Positions 9,264 through 18,565 of a DNA stretch of 64,000 bases are shown one piece after another. The stretch lies in contig JANQAK010000001.1 in the NCBI GenBank assembly GCA_024707075.1, forward strand, positions 186,001 through 250,000, read 5' to 3'. A program made the position numbers and the translations under genes. This DNA comes from Afipia sp. Its GTDB lineage: Bacteria; Pseudomonadota; Alphaproteobacteria; Rhizobiales; Xanthobacteraceae. The notes beneath the pieces are model-generated. The model ran no database searches. It saw nothing but the letters and a program-made list of their open reading frames with translations, and had not been told where the DNA came from. Positions within the stretch are counted from its first letter, which is position 1. The number at the start of each line of letters is the position of its first letter.

Positions 9264-10450
9264 TTACATTTTTGCAGAGGCACGAAGGCGGGCGGGTGGC
9301 AAGCGGCCGTCGGTCGGAGGCGCATTGACCAAAATCCAGGCGTTTGAGCTTTCTCAAATCCGTACTGATAAAGTCCGCGCATATACTCGGTCTGGAACCC
9401 CAACGAGCTCGACTTCGGTATGTCCTTATCGATGTAAGTCAGGTTGAAACCGAAACGGTTGCGGCGGGTAAAATCATAAGTTTCCTGCAAGATCGAGCGA
9501 ACCTGCGTCTTCGTCACGGACGCCGAAGCTCGCGCGGCAATGTCGGCCGTCTTGTTGTCGACCAACTGAAAGTCACGCTCCGCCTTGTCGTTTATGATGA
9601 CATATATCGCCAGCCGGAGGTCGCTCCCGGGGCTTGCCTTCTGAAGCAAAATGCCTCCGGCACCGTAGAACGGGCGCCGTCACGCCGCCGTCCACGTGCA
9701 TCTTCTGGAATTGTTTCCCGTTCGCTTGCGCATCGATCAGCATCGGCGAAAACACTACCGGGATGCTTGCCGACGCCGCAACAACGTCCCTGAACAAACT
9801 CAGCGCTTTAGGCGATCCTACTTTCGCAATACGGCCCATATCCCAGATCACGGTGCGCTGGGTGTCGAGGTTGGTCGTGACAATGAATAATTTCCTTCCC
9901 TTGGCGTATTCCGCAGCGACCGAGACAAGCATTTCCTGATTGACATACTGCGCGACCAGTTCGCGCAGTCGGCTATTGCCTGAAAGGCCCCACCAAAAAG
10001 TGCGTTGAGCACATTTGGCGTATCGATCAGGCTTGCGGCGACGCCGCTAGTATAGATATCGGGCAAGGTCTCGTCGTATTGCGGACCTAGAAAAGCGAAC
10101 GGTGCGATCAGGGCACCCGTACTCACACCCGACACGATTAAAAACGTCGGACGCGTTCCCGATGCGGTCCACCCGTTGAGAACGCCGGCACCATATGCAC
10201 CGTCCGCTCCTCCACCCGATAGCGCGAGATAGGTCAACGGACCCCTGCGATATGGCTGAGACGTGTTATCGATGAAGCTCGCCGCAGGCTCATCGGCGTA
10301 TCTGCGCACGTCAGCCAGATTCAAGACCTGCGACGTTGTAGCATCGACCTCCGTATAGGGCGTTCGGGAAGAGAGCTACATCCTGTCAGAAAAGCCAACG
10401 AGAGGACATACGCTGCATACTTCTGACGCCCTGGGCGCTGAATAAAGATC
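9264..10450 (-). pseudogene. Patatin-like phospholipase lipoprotein, several frameshifts
   Basis: The pieces in order are: a lipoprotein signal peptide (AYVLSLAFLTGCSS, near 10430-10375), the glycine-rich oxyanion loop and nucleophile elbow (LALSGGGADGAYGAG and VSGVSTGALIAP, about 10230-10110), the Asp of the dyad (MHVDGGVTAPV, about 9690), and a C-terminal segment (QTPGFWS) ending at TAA 9264. The frame changes after the signal peptide, near 9960, near 9665 and near 9330. Patatin-type lipases hydrolyse acyl esters with a Ser-Asp dyad. This copy cannot give one protein as it stands. The start codon could not be fixed. Confidence 0.75.
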
Positions 10451-10887
10451 AACCGGGCGTTCCGTACGATTGCGGTCTCGCTTTATCGAGATCTCCAAAC
10501 CCACAATCCGCTTGCCACGAATGATCTGCGCTATCCACTTTCTCAAGATAGTCGCGATGGATGCTCTGGATTGATTTACGTTCGTCGAATTTGACGGCCA
10601 GCTACTTGGGGATCCTTTTGCTGACAATGAAACCTTCGCGATCGCCGTATTTAGGATGTCGCGCTCTCCCGCTGCGAGCTCATTCTGACCCGGTCACCTG
10701 CCGCCAGCGACTGACCCTCCGACAATTCAGCAAGGGCTTGGTTGGTCATCCCGCCAGCATTTTTCTGGTGCGGATCACATGTTTCGTTCGTTCCGCCGCG
10801 CTGTTCTGTCTGTATCCAGGCATGGCCATGATCGGTTGCGCAAGACATGTCATGCACTTTCATCGGTAATTCAGGCGGAAAAATAGG
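10451..10887. other. Region with no recognisable gene
   Basis: Short open frames exist on both strands but none has a family motif, a convincing ribosome site or codon use like the neighbours. I see no repeat or IS end here. Confidence 0.5.
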
Positions 10888-11580
10888 TCAGCGTGTTCTT
10901 GTGCCATTGAGAAAAAGTTCGACCGCCTTACGTCTGCGCACCTCTTCCTCCGCAGGAACGACCACGATACCGAAAAAGTGCGAGTCTCTTGGCGTGACCG
11001 AGTACAAGATTGAGAAAAAGGTCGCCTCGACTGCCGGGTCATCGGCCTTTATCTGGCCAAGTCTCCCAAAATGACGCAGCAGCGTTGCAACGCCCCGGAC
11101 GGCGCGCAGCCATCCTTCTTCATGCGCCAACGTGGCCAATTCGGGGAATCGCATCGCCTGCGCCGCCACAACCCGCTGTAACATTGCGACGTCGGGCGTC
11201 ATCGAATGCGCCAGCATGTCAAGGCTAAGCTGATGCAGGGTCTCCTCAACGCTCTCAACGCCGGTCGCCTTCATTTGGCTTTCGGCGGCAGCGGATATGG
11301 GAGCCAGCCAAAGCCTGATCCTGCTGCGCAGCACGGCGGCGAACAGATCGCGCTTGTCCTTGTATCGATTGTAAACGGTGGGCTTGCTTACGCCCGCCGA
11401 TTCCGCGACGGCATCGATCGATGTGCCGTCAAAACCCCGCTCCATGAATAATGTGGTGGCGATGTCGAGCAGCCGGGCATCTCGGCGCACTGCTTCCTCG
11501 CGGGTTGGTCGCCCTCCCGATTTCTTCCGCTGCAACGCAGCAGAATGGGGCAAATCAGCATCTCTTTGCGTGTTCGTCAC
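10888..11580 (-). CDS. TetR-family regulator
   Basis: The N-terminal helix-turn-helix is at about residues 38-85 (LLDIATTLFMERGFDGTSID, AESAGVSKPTVYNRYKDKRD). The 230-residue length and the C-terminal helices (RVVAAQAMRFPELATLAHEE) fit the TetR class that often controls efflux or stress genes. It is transcribed away from the emrAB operon region. A near-palindrome at 11614-11632, 34 bases upstream of its ATG, is a likely self-regulatory operator. No adjacent target gene is obvious, so the inducer is unknown. Confidence 0.88.
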   Translation of the reverse strand: MTNTQRDADLPHSAALQRKKSGGRPTREEAVRRDARLLDIATTLFMERGFDGTSIDAVAESAGVSKPTVYNRYKDKRDLFAAVLRSRIRLWLAPISAAAESQMKATGVESVEETLHQLSLDMLAHSMTPDVAMLQRVVAAQAMRFPELATLAHEEGWLRAVRGVATLLRHFGRLGQIKADDPAVEATFFSILYSVTPRDSHFFGIVVVPAEEEVRRRKAVELFLNGTRTR

Positions 11581-11613
11581 AATTTTCCTTGCAGATCCGA
11601 ACGCCGATTATAT

Positions 11614-11632
11614 AAACGATACGGTATAGTTT
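11614..11632. promoter_or_regulatory. Candidate operator of the upstream-facing tetR
   Basis: The arms AAACGATAC and GTATAGTTT around a central G match at 8 of 9 positions. The site lies 34 bases upstream of the tetR ATG in an AT-rich stretch that could also hold its promoter. TetR proteins commonly bind palindromes of this size at their own promoter. Confidence 0.5.
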
Positions 11633-11640
11633 CTTGTGAG

Positions 11641-12156
11641 GCTAGTCATGATTCATTGTCCCAGGACCTTCTCCGAGGACGCTGCCGGCCAACAAGTCCC
11701 GAGCTTGGGCTGTTTTTTCACAACCACCAAACGCCATTCACGGGATCGGCATTCCGGTCGGGTCCGAAGCGATTCCAAGAAACAAAAATCGCGCGGCCTG
11801 CCGGAGTGCTGCACGACAGCTGATCTGGAAACGCCCGTAAGGACAGCGTCGTGACGCGGCCGGTCAGCGGATTGCAGTCCCATCCGCAGACCGGCCGTTT
11901 CTTCGTCCAGGGTTCGAGCATTTCGTTGCTATGGGACGAGACCGGTGAGTGAAACAGTTCGTCCACGCGTCGGGCGCTATGCCGTGCAGGTCGTGCTTAT
12001 TTCGATGCTTGGCATGATTGGCGCGTTGGTCGCGATCTTCATCTGTCTTCTCTTGTGAACGAGAGAACGAATTCGCCGGACCGATGGCCTTTCTGGATTC
12101 ATATCGCGCGAAGTTTAAGGTAAGCGTCCGCGATGGCCATTTGCCATTTCGGAGGC
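11641..12156. other. Region with no supported gene
   Basis: This gap separates tetR from the end of the efflux gene. Open frames of up to about 98 codons occur on both strands, but none shows a family motif or a convincing start. I make no call. Confidence 0.45.
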
Positions 12157-13698
12157 TCACTCCATTACTACTGCATGATCACTTCCTGTTGCCGGCGAAG
12201 CACCCCGCAGCAACAGCAACAGCGGAATGGCTGCGAGGCTCAGGATCATCATGAGTTTGAAATCGTTCATGTAGCTAATGATCGCGGCTTGCTTCTGGAT
12301 CACAAGATCCAAAGCCGCACGACCGCTCGCCGTCCAGGGGCTTAGAACCTTCATCACCGCGCCATCGTTGAACGCACGATTAACCGCAGTCACATGACTT
12401 CCGATGGTTGCGTGGTTGATCTGATTGTTCCTGACCAACAAATAGGAAACAACAGAAATTCCGACGCTCGATCCCACGTTGCGCGAAAGATTGTACAGAC
12501 CCGTGGCGTCCGCACGGCTCTCGGGCGCGAGCGTCGCGAATGTCACGGTGGTGAGCGGGACGAACAAAAATCCCAGCCCGGCCCCCTGGACAAAACCGGT
12601 CACCGCGATGGTCCACTGCGAAACGTCGGGGGTCCAACCGGTCATGTCATACATCGCCCAGGCGGTCAGCAGCAGGCCGGTCATGAGCAAAAACCGTGTA
12701 TCGACTTTGCCGATCAGGCGGCCAACCATGAACATGCAGACCATGGTGCCCAATCCTCGTGGGCCCATAACGAGCCCAGCGGTGACGACGGGATAGCCCA
12801 TCAGCGTCTGGAGATAGGGTGTCATCAACGCCATCGACGCCAGGTAGGTCACGCCGACGATGAAAATAAAAAACATTCCCACCGCGAAATTGCGGTCGAG
12901 AAACAATCGCGGATTTACGAATGATTGCTTTGCCGTGAATGTGTGGACGAGGAAGATGTAGAACGCCGACGCTGCGACAACCGCTTCGATTAAAATCTCG
13001 AATGACGAAAACCAATCAAGCTGCGAACCCCGGTCGAGACACACCTGCATAGCCGCAATGGCGACGCTCAAGCTGCCGAAACCGAGCCAATCCAATTTTG
13101 TCTCGGCAGCGATCTTCGTTTCCTTCATGTAAAGCGAGATGCCAAGGAATGCGAGCGCCCCGATGGGAACGTTAATGTAGAACACCCATCGCCATGACAT
13201 ATGGTCGGTCAGCCATCCGCCGATTACCGGCCCGAGCACCGGCCCGACCATGACCGATACGCCGAATAGCGCCATCGCGGAGCCGCGCTCCTCCGGAGTG
13301 TAAATGTCGAGCAGGATCGATTGCGCAATAGGCACAAGCGCTGCGCCGAACATTCCCTGCAACAGACGGAATGCGACAATCTGAAACAGCGATTGCGCGA
13401 TTCCGCAGAGCACGGACGCCACAACGAAGCCGGTGATTGCAACCATCAACACACGTTTGCGGCCAAACCTGTTGGCGAAGAATCCCGAAGGCGGCGTCAT
13501 GATCGCCGCGGCCACGATGTAGGATGTCAGCACCCAATTGATCTGATCTGCACTGGCCGATACGCTGCCCTGCATGTAGGGCAGCGCCACGTTGGCAATC
13601 GTTGTATCAAGCGCCTGCATGATCACGGACAGAATGATGCAGGCCGTAATCGCCGCCCGGTTGGCCGTGTGCTGCGTGGCTGCGTTGCCGGTCGGCAT
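12157..13698 (-). CDS. emrB: DHA2-family multidrug exporter (EmrB/QacA type)
   Basis: The 513-residue protein has about 14 hydrophobic segments, the DHA2 layout. Motifs include LDTTIANVALPYMQG in helix 1, FGRKRVL in the loop 2-3 region and GPVLGPVIGGWL (motif C) in helix 5. It would export drugs or toxic acids by proton antiport together with the EmrA-like protein encoded just upstream. The ATG at 13698 follows the emrA stop directly, with GGGAG as ribosome site; an ATG at 13719 is also possible. It is the third gene of a marR-emrA-emrB operon. Confidence 0.93.
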   Translation of the reverse strand: MPTGNAATQHTANRAAITACIILSVIMQALDTTIANVALPYMQGSVSASADQINWVLTSYIVAAAIMTPPSGFFANRFGRKRVLMVAITGFVVASVLCGIAQSLFQIVAFRLLQGMFGAALVPIAQSILLDIYTPEERGSAMALFGVSVMVGPVLGPVIGGWLTDHMSWRWVFYINVPIGALAFLGISLYMKETKIAAETKLDWLGFGSLSVAIAAMQVCLDRGSQLDWFSSFEILIEAVVAASAFYIFLVHTFTAKQSFVNPRLFLDRNFAVGMFFIFIVGVTYLASMALMTPYLQTLMGYPVVTAGLVMGPRGLGTMVCMFMVGRLIGKVDTRFLLMTGLLLTAWAMYDMTGWTPDVSQWTIAVTGFVQGAGLGFLFVPLTTVTFATLAPESRADATGLYNLSRNVGSSVGISVVSYLLVRNNQINHATIGSHVTAVNRAFNDGAVMKVLSPWTASGRAALDLVIQKQAAIISYMNDFKLMMILSLAAIPLLLLLRGASPATGSDHAVVME

Positions 13699-13699
13699 A

Positions 13700-14917
13700 T
13701 CAGGCTCCCGAACCGCCAAACATCGCGCTGAGAAAATGCGGGAAGCCGCGCGGATGACCGGTGTCGATGCTCAGTGCCACGCTCATACCCACGCGCAGCG
13801 GCGGTTTGCCAGGCGCGTTCTCGACGCGCACACGCATCGGAATGCGCTGCACCACCTTGACCCAGTTGCCGCTGGTGTTTTCCGCAGGCAGCAGCGAGAA
13901 GCTCGATGCCGATGCCGGACTGATACTGTCTACCGTGCCGTTCCACTGGAAACCCGGATAGGTGTCCACTTCGATCACCGCATGCTGACCCGGCCTGACA
14001 TAGGTCAGTTCGGTTTCCTTCGGACTCGACTGAACCCAGACGTGATCGGACGAGACGATGTTGAAGGCCGTGGTGGCGGCTGCCATGTACTGGCCGGGTT
14101 GCAGCGACGGCACGTTGGTCACGATGCCGGCAAACGGCGCGCGCACAGTCGTGTGCGCAAGCTGCCGCGCCGCTTCGTCGCGTGAGGCAAGCGAATCCTT
14201 GTAGCGCGGATGATCCTCGACCGGGGCATCGGGGTCCCCGTTGAGATTGGCCGCGATGCCGGCCAGCTGTTGCGTCAGCGAGGCAAGCTTTTGTTGGGCG
14301 CCCTGCAGTGTATTGCGGGCGGCGTCGAACGAGGCCTGCGGGGTGAAATTGTTGGCGATCAGCTGCTGCTGGCGCTTGAAGTTGACTTCGTTGAAATCAA
14401 CGTCCTTCTTGGCCTGTTCGACCTGACTCTGCATGTTGCGGTAACTGGTCTGGAGCGCGATAAGGTCGTTACGCGTGTTGCCAACCTGCGCCTCGGCCTT
14501 CTGCAGCGCAAGACGGAAGGGTAAATCATCCAGTTTGAACAGCACGTCGTCTTTCGCAACGGTCTGGTTATCCTTCACCAGCACCTCTCGCACGATTCCG
14601 GACACGTCGGTCGACAATCCGACCATGTCGGCCTGAACATAGGCGTTGTCCGTCGACATCACGGCGCCGCCGGTGACATAAAAGTAGGTGGCAACCACCA
14701 GCGCCACTGGCAGAAGAGCGAACATCAAAGGCCGCTTCAGCGATTTCCTTGGCGATTTAGGCCCTTCGTCGGACTCCGGCTGCGGCGTCCGGTTTTCGCC
14801 CGGCGCTTTCAACTCCGGCCGTTGAGCGCCCGGTGCATTTACGGTCTCGACGCGACGATTGAGCCAACGCATCTTGTCGTCGCCGATTAAACTTTCGTTG
14901 TCGCTCGGATTAGCCAT
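13700..14917 (-). CDS. emrA: EmrA/HlyD-type membrane fusion protein
   Basis: This 405-residue protein has a long basic cytoplasmic N-terminus, one membrane segment (residues about 62-84, LMFALLPVALVVATYFYVTG), the lipoyl-like half-motif STDNAYVQADMVGLS, a helical hairpin (residues about 130-230) and a second barrel half (TTVRAPFAGIVTNVPSLQPG). It is the periplasmic adaptor that links the EmrB-type pump to an outer-membrane channel, which is not encoded nearby. It lies 13 bases after marR and directly before emrB. Confidence 0.93.
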   Translation of the reverse strand: MANPSDNESLIGDDKMRWLNRRVETVNAPGAQRPELKAPGENRTPQPESDEGPKSPRKSLKRPLMFALLPVALVVATYFYVTGGAVMSTDNAYVQADMVGLSTDVSGIVREVLVKDNQTVAKDDVLFKLDDLPFRLALQKAEAQVGNTRNDLIALQTSYRNMQSQVEQAKKDVDFNEVNFKRQQQLIANNFTPQASFDAARNTLQGAQQKLASLTQQLAGIAANLNGDPDAPVEDHPRYKDSLASRDEAARQLAHTTVRAPFAGIVTNVPSLQPGQYMAAATTAFNIVSSDHVWVQSSPKETELTYVRPGQHAVIEVDTYPGFQWNGTVDSISPASASSFSLLPAENTSGNWVKVVQRIPMRVRVENAPGKPPLRVGMSVALSIDTGHPRGFPHFLSAMFGGSGA

Positions 14918-14930
14918 GGCTTGCTCTCTT

Positions 14931-15380
14931 TTAAGTGACGACCGGCGCCTCGCATGCGTGCACCAGATTGGCCTTCAGCATTTGCAGTGTGTTCAACAAA
15001 TGCCGAGTGTCCGCTTCTGACAACCCCGCCAGCGCCTCACCGCGCGTCATGTCCCCGAGTCGGCGCACCTGTGCCAGCGCCGGACGCGCGGCGGGCGTTA
15101 GACGAAGAATCCATGCCCTGCGGTCGATGGGATGCGGCAGCCGTTCGACCAGTCTCTGCGTTTCGAGCTTGTCAACAATTCGCCCTAGAGTGACCGCCTC
15201 AATCTCCAATAGGTCGGCAAGCCCGGTCTGGTTGATCCCTTCGTTCTGGGCCAGATAGGCGAGCACCTGCCATTGCGACCTGGTCAGCCCCGAGCCGCGC
15301 GCGTTCTGCTCGAACCTGCGGCGCAAAAGCCGGGCGACATCATGCAGTAAAAACCCAAGTGTCGGGGAATTTGCTTCCAT
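14931..15380 (-). CDS. MarR-family repressor of the emrAB operon
   Basis: A 149-residue MarR protein with the winged helix at residues about 45-105 (LTRSQWQVLAYLAQNEGINQ, GLADLLEIEAVTLGRIVDKL, DRRAWILRLTPAARP). It is the first gene of the efflux operon and is preceded by a strong palindrome only 12 bases from its ATG. MarR proteins normally repress their own operon and release DNA on binding small phenolic or lipophilic compounds. Self-regulation is inferred from position. Confidence 0.92.
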   Translation of the reverse strand: MEANSPTLGFLLHDVARLLRRRFEQNARGSGLTRSQWQVLAYLAQNEGINQTGLADLLEIEAVTLGRIVDKLETQRLVERLPHPIDRRAWILRLTPAARPALAQVRRLGDMTRGEALAGLSEADTRHLLNTLQMLKANLVHACEAPVVT

Positions 15381-15392
15381 CAGGCCGCTCCA

Positions 15393-15416
15393 ATATAGTA
15401 AGCGTGCTTACTATAT
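15393..15416. promoter_or_regulatory. Palindromic operator for the marR-emrAB operon
   Basis: Two perfect 11-base arms (ATATAGTAAGC and GCTTACTATAT) are separated by GT. The centre lies about 24 bases upstream of the marR ATG, where it would cover the promoter. The arrangement is typical of MarR binding sites. Confidence 0.75.
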
Positions 15417-15536
15417 GGTGACACAACGGTTTGGCAAGGGTGCGGGAAAAATTCTGGCACGAGAGATTATTGCGTCGCACCCGGGAACTGAATGGGTCCA
15501 GAAATTCTTACGCTTAGGCCGACACAGGAGTTTTCG

Positions 15537-16010
15537 ATGAAAACCACGATCATCTCAATGACGGTTGCAGCACTAACAATGCTTGCAGCAACGGCATCCG
15601 CGCAAGCAGGACCTTTCAAGCAGTTTGACGGATCATGGTCGGGAGCGGGAACGGTTTCGCTGGCCAACGGGTCTAAGGAAAAAATTCGTTGCCGGGCAAA
15701 TCACAAAGCAGATGAAACAGGCGACAAACTGACACTGGCGCTTCGATGCGCGAGTGACAGCTACAAATTCGATCTCAGCAGCGACGTTTCAAGCCAGGCT
15801 GGAGCATTGTCGGGAACCTGGAGCGAAGCAAGCCGCAACATCCATGGCAACCTGCAAGGCCGTGTCGATGGGGGACGAATTACCGTTTTTGTCGAGGCTG
15901 CCGGCTTCGCTGCGAACCTCTCAATCATCACACGCGGCCAACAACAGTCCGTTTCCATCACTTCCAAGGGCGATATCCGCAGCGTGTCAATTACGATGGT
16001 GAAGGCCTAG
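15537..16010 (+). CDS. Small secreted protein of unknown function
   Basis: A 157-residue protein with a clear Sec signal peptide (MKTTIISMTVAALTMLAATA, cleavage after ASAQA). The mature part begins with GPFKQFDGSWSGAGTVSLANGSKEK and looks beta-rich, with two Cys (IRCRA and LRCAS) that could pair. Proteins of this look are common in Bradyrhizobium as periplasmic proteins of unknown role. ATG 15537 is chosen for its ribosome site ACAGGAG; a longer frame from 15492 would bury the signal peptide. It is divergent from the marR operon. Confidence 0.75.
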   Translation: MKTTIISMTVAALTMLAATASAQAGPFKQFDGSWSGAGTVSLANGSKEKIRCRANHKADETGDKLTLALRCASDSYKFDLSSDVSSQAGALSGTWSEASRNIHGNLQGRVDGGRITVFVEAAGFAANLSIITRGQQQSVSITSKGDIRSVSITMVKA

Positions 16011-16051
16011 TTGATTGTGAGATATTCGAACCGGCATCGCCTCGGACTCCA

Positions 16052-16325
16052 CTAGGGCGTGTCTTCAGTTGAGGAGCATAGTAGCAGCGACCAATTGAAT
16101 TGCGCGAGGTAATTTCTGGCGAGCTTGTCATATCGGGTGGCGATGCCACGAAATTGCTTGAGCTTATTGAAGAAGCGCTCGACGGGGTTGCGTTCGCGGT
16201 AAAGCGCAAAATCACATCGGCGCTGGATCTTGCGGTTGGCTTTGGGCGGGATCACGGCTGTGATGTCGCGTGCCGCGAGCGGACCGTACGTGGGAAAGAC
16301 TTGGAGCCAGCGATCTCGCGGTGGT
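16052..16325 (-). pseudogene. IS5-family transposase, C-terminal scrap
   Basis: The minus strand encodes AVIPPKANRKIQRRCDFALY followed by RERNPVERFFNKLKQFRGIATRYDKL, the C-terminal DDE signature of IS5-family (IS427-like) transposases. The piece includes the likely catalytic Glu (NPVERFF). The sequence near 16054 (GGGCGTGTCTTCAG on the plus strand) resembles the end of such elements. The 5' part is missing. Confidence 0.75.
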
Positions 16326-16329
16326 AGAG

Positions 16330-16640
16330 TTTCGACGGTTAATGGTCGAGGCTGCTCAGCAGATGTCGCAGAGTGGCACGGCTATCGGAACTGCGGCGGA
16401 TCACATCCTTCATAGACAAATAAAACCTTATGAGGGCGTCGTCTCGAAAGGTACAGATTGGCGCGTATGTGGGTCAGGTCTGCAATCGGCTCCAACTGAT
16501 ACTCAGGTCGCCTGAAAGGCGCCCTGACCAAAATTCGGTGTCAAAGCTAAGGCCGGTAGACTCGTGGCACATGGCTAATTTCCGTGTCAAGTCACGGGCC
16601 GCACGATGACTGACTAAAACGCTTCCCGATCATGATGCGA
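16330..16640. other. Region with no recognisable gene
   Basis: This stretch lies between the IS5 scrap and element C copy 1. I see no coding frame with a recognisable motif and no clear IS end. Confidence 0.45.
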
Positions 16641-16644
16641 CGAT

Positions 16645-17816
16645 TTATACCAAGTCTCGCTGATCAGAACCCGTGCGCCCATTGGCGCAGTCCGATGGAC
16701 ATGATCTTCCAGGGGCGGTCGACAAGGGTATTCCAAGCGTAGCAGCAGTGATCGACGATATCGTCGTAGGATTTGAAGACGCGGTTCGAGAGCCAGTTGT
16801 CACGCATATACTGCCAGATGTTTTCAACGGGATTAAGTTCAGGGCATTTCGGCGGCAGGGCGAGGATGGTGATGTTGGCGGGAATGAGCAATCTTGCTGA
16901 CAGATGCCATCCGGCCTGATCGACGAGGAGGACGGCATGGGCTCCTGGTGCGACCGCTTTGGCGATTTCCGCGAGGTGCAGGTTCATCGCTTCGATATTG
17001 CAGGAGGGCAGGATCAGAGCCGCGCCCTTGCCCTGTTTCGGGCAGATGGCACCAAAGATATAGGTCGATGCGGTTCGCTGATCTCGCGGAGCGCTCGGGC
17101 GAGTCCCGCGTTTGGCCCACCTGCGGGTGATCTTGTTCTTCTGGCCGATACGAGCCTCGTCCTGGAACCAAATTTCTATCTTGCCGACATCGATTGCGTT
17201 TTCGCGCGCGACTTCATCCAGGCGCGCTGGGAACTTTTTTTAAAATCCTCGATGGCTCCCTCGGCCTGCGCATGATGGCGCGGTCGGGCTGAGAGCTTTC
17301 GGTAACCCATCGCGCGAAGCTCCCGGCTCAGCGTCTGCTTGGCGACCGTGATGCGGAACTCCTCGTATATCCATTGCGAAAGATCAATCAGCCGCCAGCG
17401 CACGACACCGTGGATCGCCGGGATCGGGCCGCTCTCGATCATCCGCACAATCGCCTGGCGTTGCACATCATTGAGCCTCGAGGGTTGACCGGGCGATTTG
17501 CCGTCAAGCAGGCCGGCAGCACCCCGCGCATTGAACCGCATCACCCAGTCCCGGATGATCTGTAGCGTCACGCCGCCAATCCTCGCCGCCTCGGTGCGGG
17601 TCGCCCCATCGTAAATCGCCGCCAGCGCCAAAAGCCGCCGAGCCTGCGGGCCATCCTTCGTCTTCCTCGCAAGTGCGCGCAGTTGAGATGCCGTGAAATC
17701 CCCGCGCAACGATACTGGAATGGACATGACGAACCTCCATCGTTCGCCACCAATGAATCAGAGCGAAACTGATTTGGGAATCGTCAACGAGTCACAATTT
17801 CTGAGATTTGGTATTA
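16645..17816 (-). mobile_element. IS630-type element C, copy 1
   Basis: It is 1172 bp and matches copy 2 at 44678-45849; the difference I found is C 17085 against T 45118. The ends are inverted repeats: left TTATACCAAGTCTC, right read inward TAATACCAAATCTC. The flanks of this copy (CGACGAT on the left, ATCCTCG on the right) are not direct repeats, so it may have lost its original target duplication through recombination. It carries one frameshifted transposase gene. Confidence 0.85.
16664..17727 (-). CDS. IS630-family transposase with likely programmed -1 frameshift (copy 1)
   Basis: The first frame (17727-17176) gives a helix-turn-helix protein (FTASQLRALARKTKDGPQAR, IGGVTLQIIRDWVMRF). At the A7 run (minus strand TTTTAAAAAAAG, plus 17234-17245) a -1 shift continues as KKFPARLDEVARENAID into the DDE domain: WFQDEARIG, LLVDQAGWH, LNPVENIWQYM, ending at 16664. 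The same site exists in copy 2, so the shift is probably programmed (ribosomal or transcriptional slippage) rather than a defect. In this copy the residue after SAP is Arg; in copy 2 it is Gln. Confidence 0.8.
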
Positions 17817-18565
17817 ATCCTCGCTGCTTTGGAAAGACTGCACAGAATATAAATCTCGGTAGCTGAGGAAGTGTCGAAAATCATTATCGAAAAGCCGGGG
17901 AGTCTTTGGACTTATCGTTTCCCTGTTGAACCAAGCACATGGACGGTTCTCGCTTACTGAATGGCTTTCTAAAATTGCATCGAGGGATTATGGGCGCGCT
18001 CTCTTTCGAGATGAAGCATAGTAGGAACTTCCTTTACCCATAACCTGCGGTGGTTCACCCATCAGGCGAAGTTGCGCCGATTGTTCGAGTCCGCAACTAT
18101 CTTTTGCGCGGTACGATCCAACTAACTTGCTCCGCAATATAAATATGCTGGATGAGGAGCGGTCTGACAGGAGCACATGCATCCGAGCCAGGCTTGGAAA
18201 CGCCAGCTTGCCCACGTAGTTGGGAAGCGAAAAGCGCGAAGAATGATTTTTGTTGTTGCGGCCATTGGGGGATTTCCTGATGGCTTGCCGCCAGTTTCAA
18301 GCGCGACTCACACATCCATCTTCCCGAGGACCGAGGCAGCGATGCCGGATCGTGCTCGGGTCAACCACCCTATCGAGTCAATGCATCATGAAATATCGTC
18401 AGATTTGCGTGATCCGCTCGTCTTTCCTGGAATTTTCCGAAGTAGTTTCGAGTTTCGGGATGTTGCCCGAACGGATTTCATGGTCTACTAGAAGACTATT
18501 TGCCTCATCTCGTGCATATGCTGAACTTTGAACGGTGATGCGATTTGGATTGAAACGAGCAAAAT
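17817..18565. other. About 750 bases with no recognisable gene
   Basis: Between element C and the tetR gene I see only short frames without motifs. The last part should hold the tetR promoter. No copy of the TAACANNTGTTA operator is visible here, so tetR itself may not be self-regulated through that site. Confidence 0.5.

Noticed and set aside
18177-18491. A 104-codon plus-strand frame upstream of tetR
   Set aside because: No motif, no ribosome site and composition unlike the neighbouring genes.
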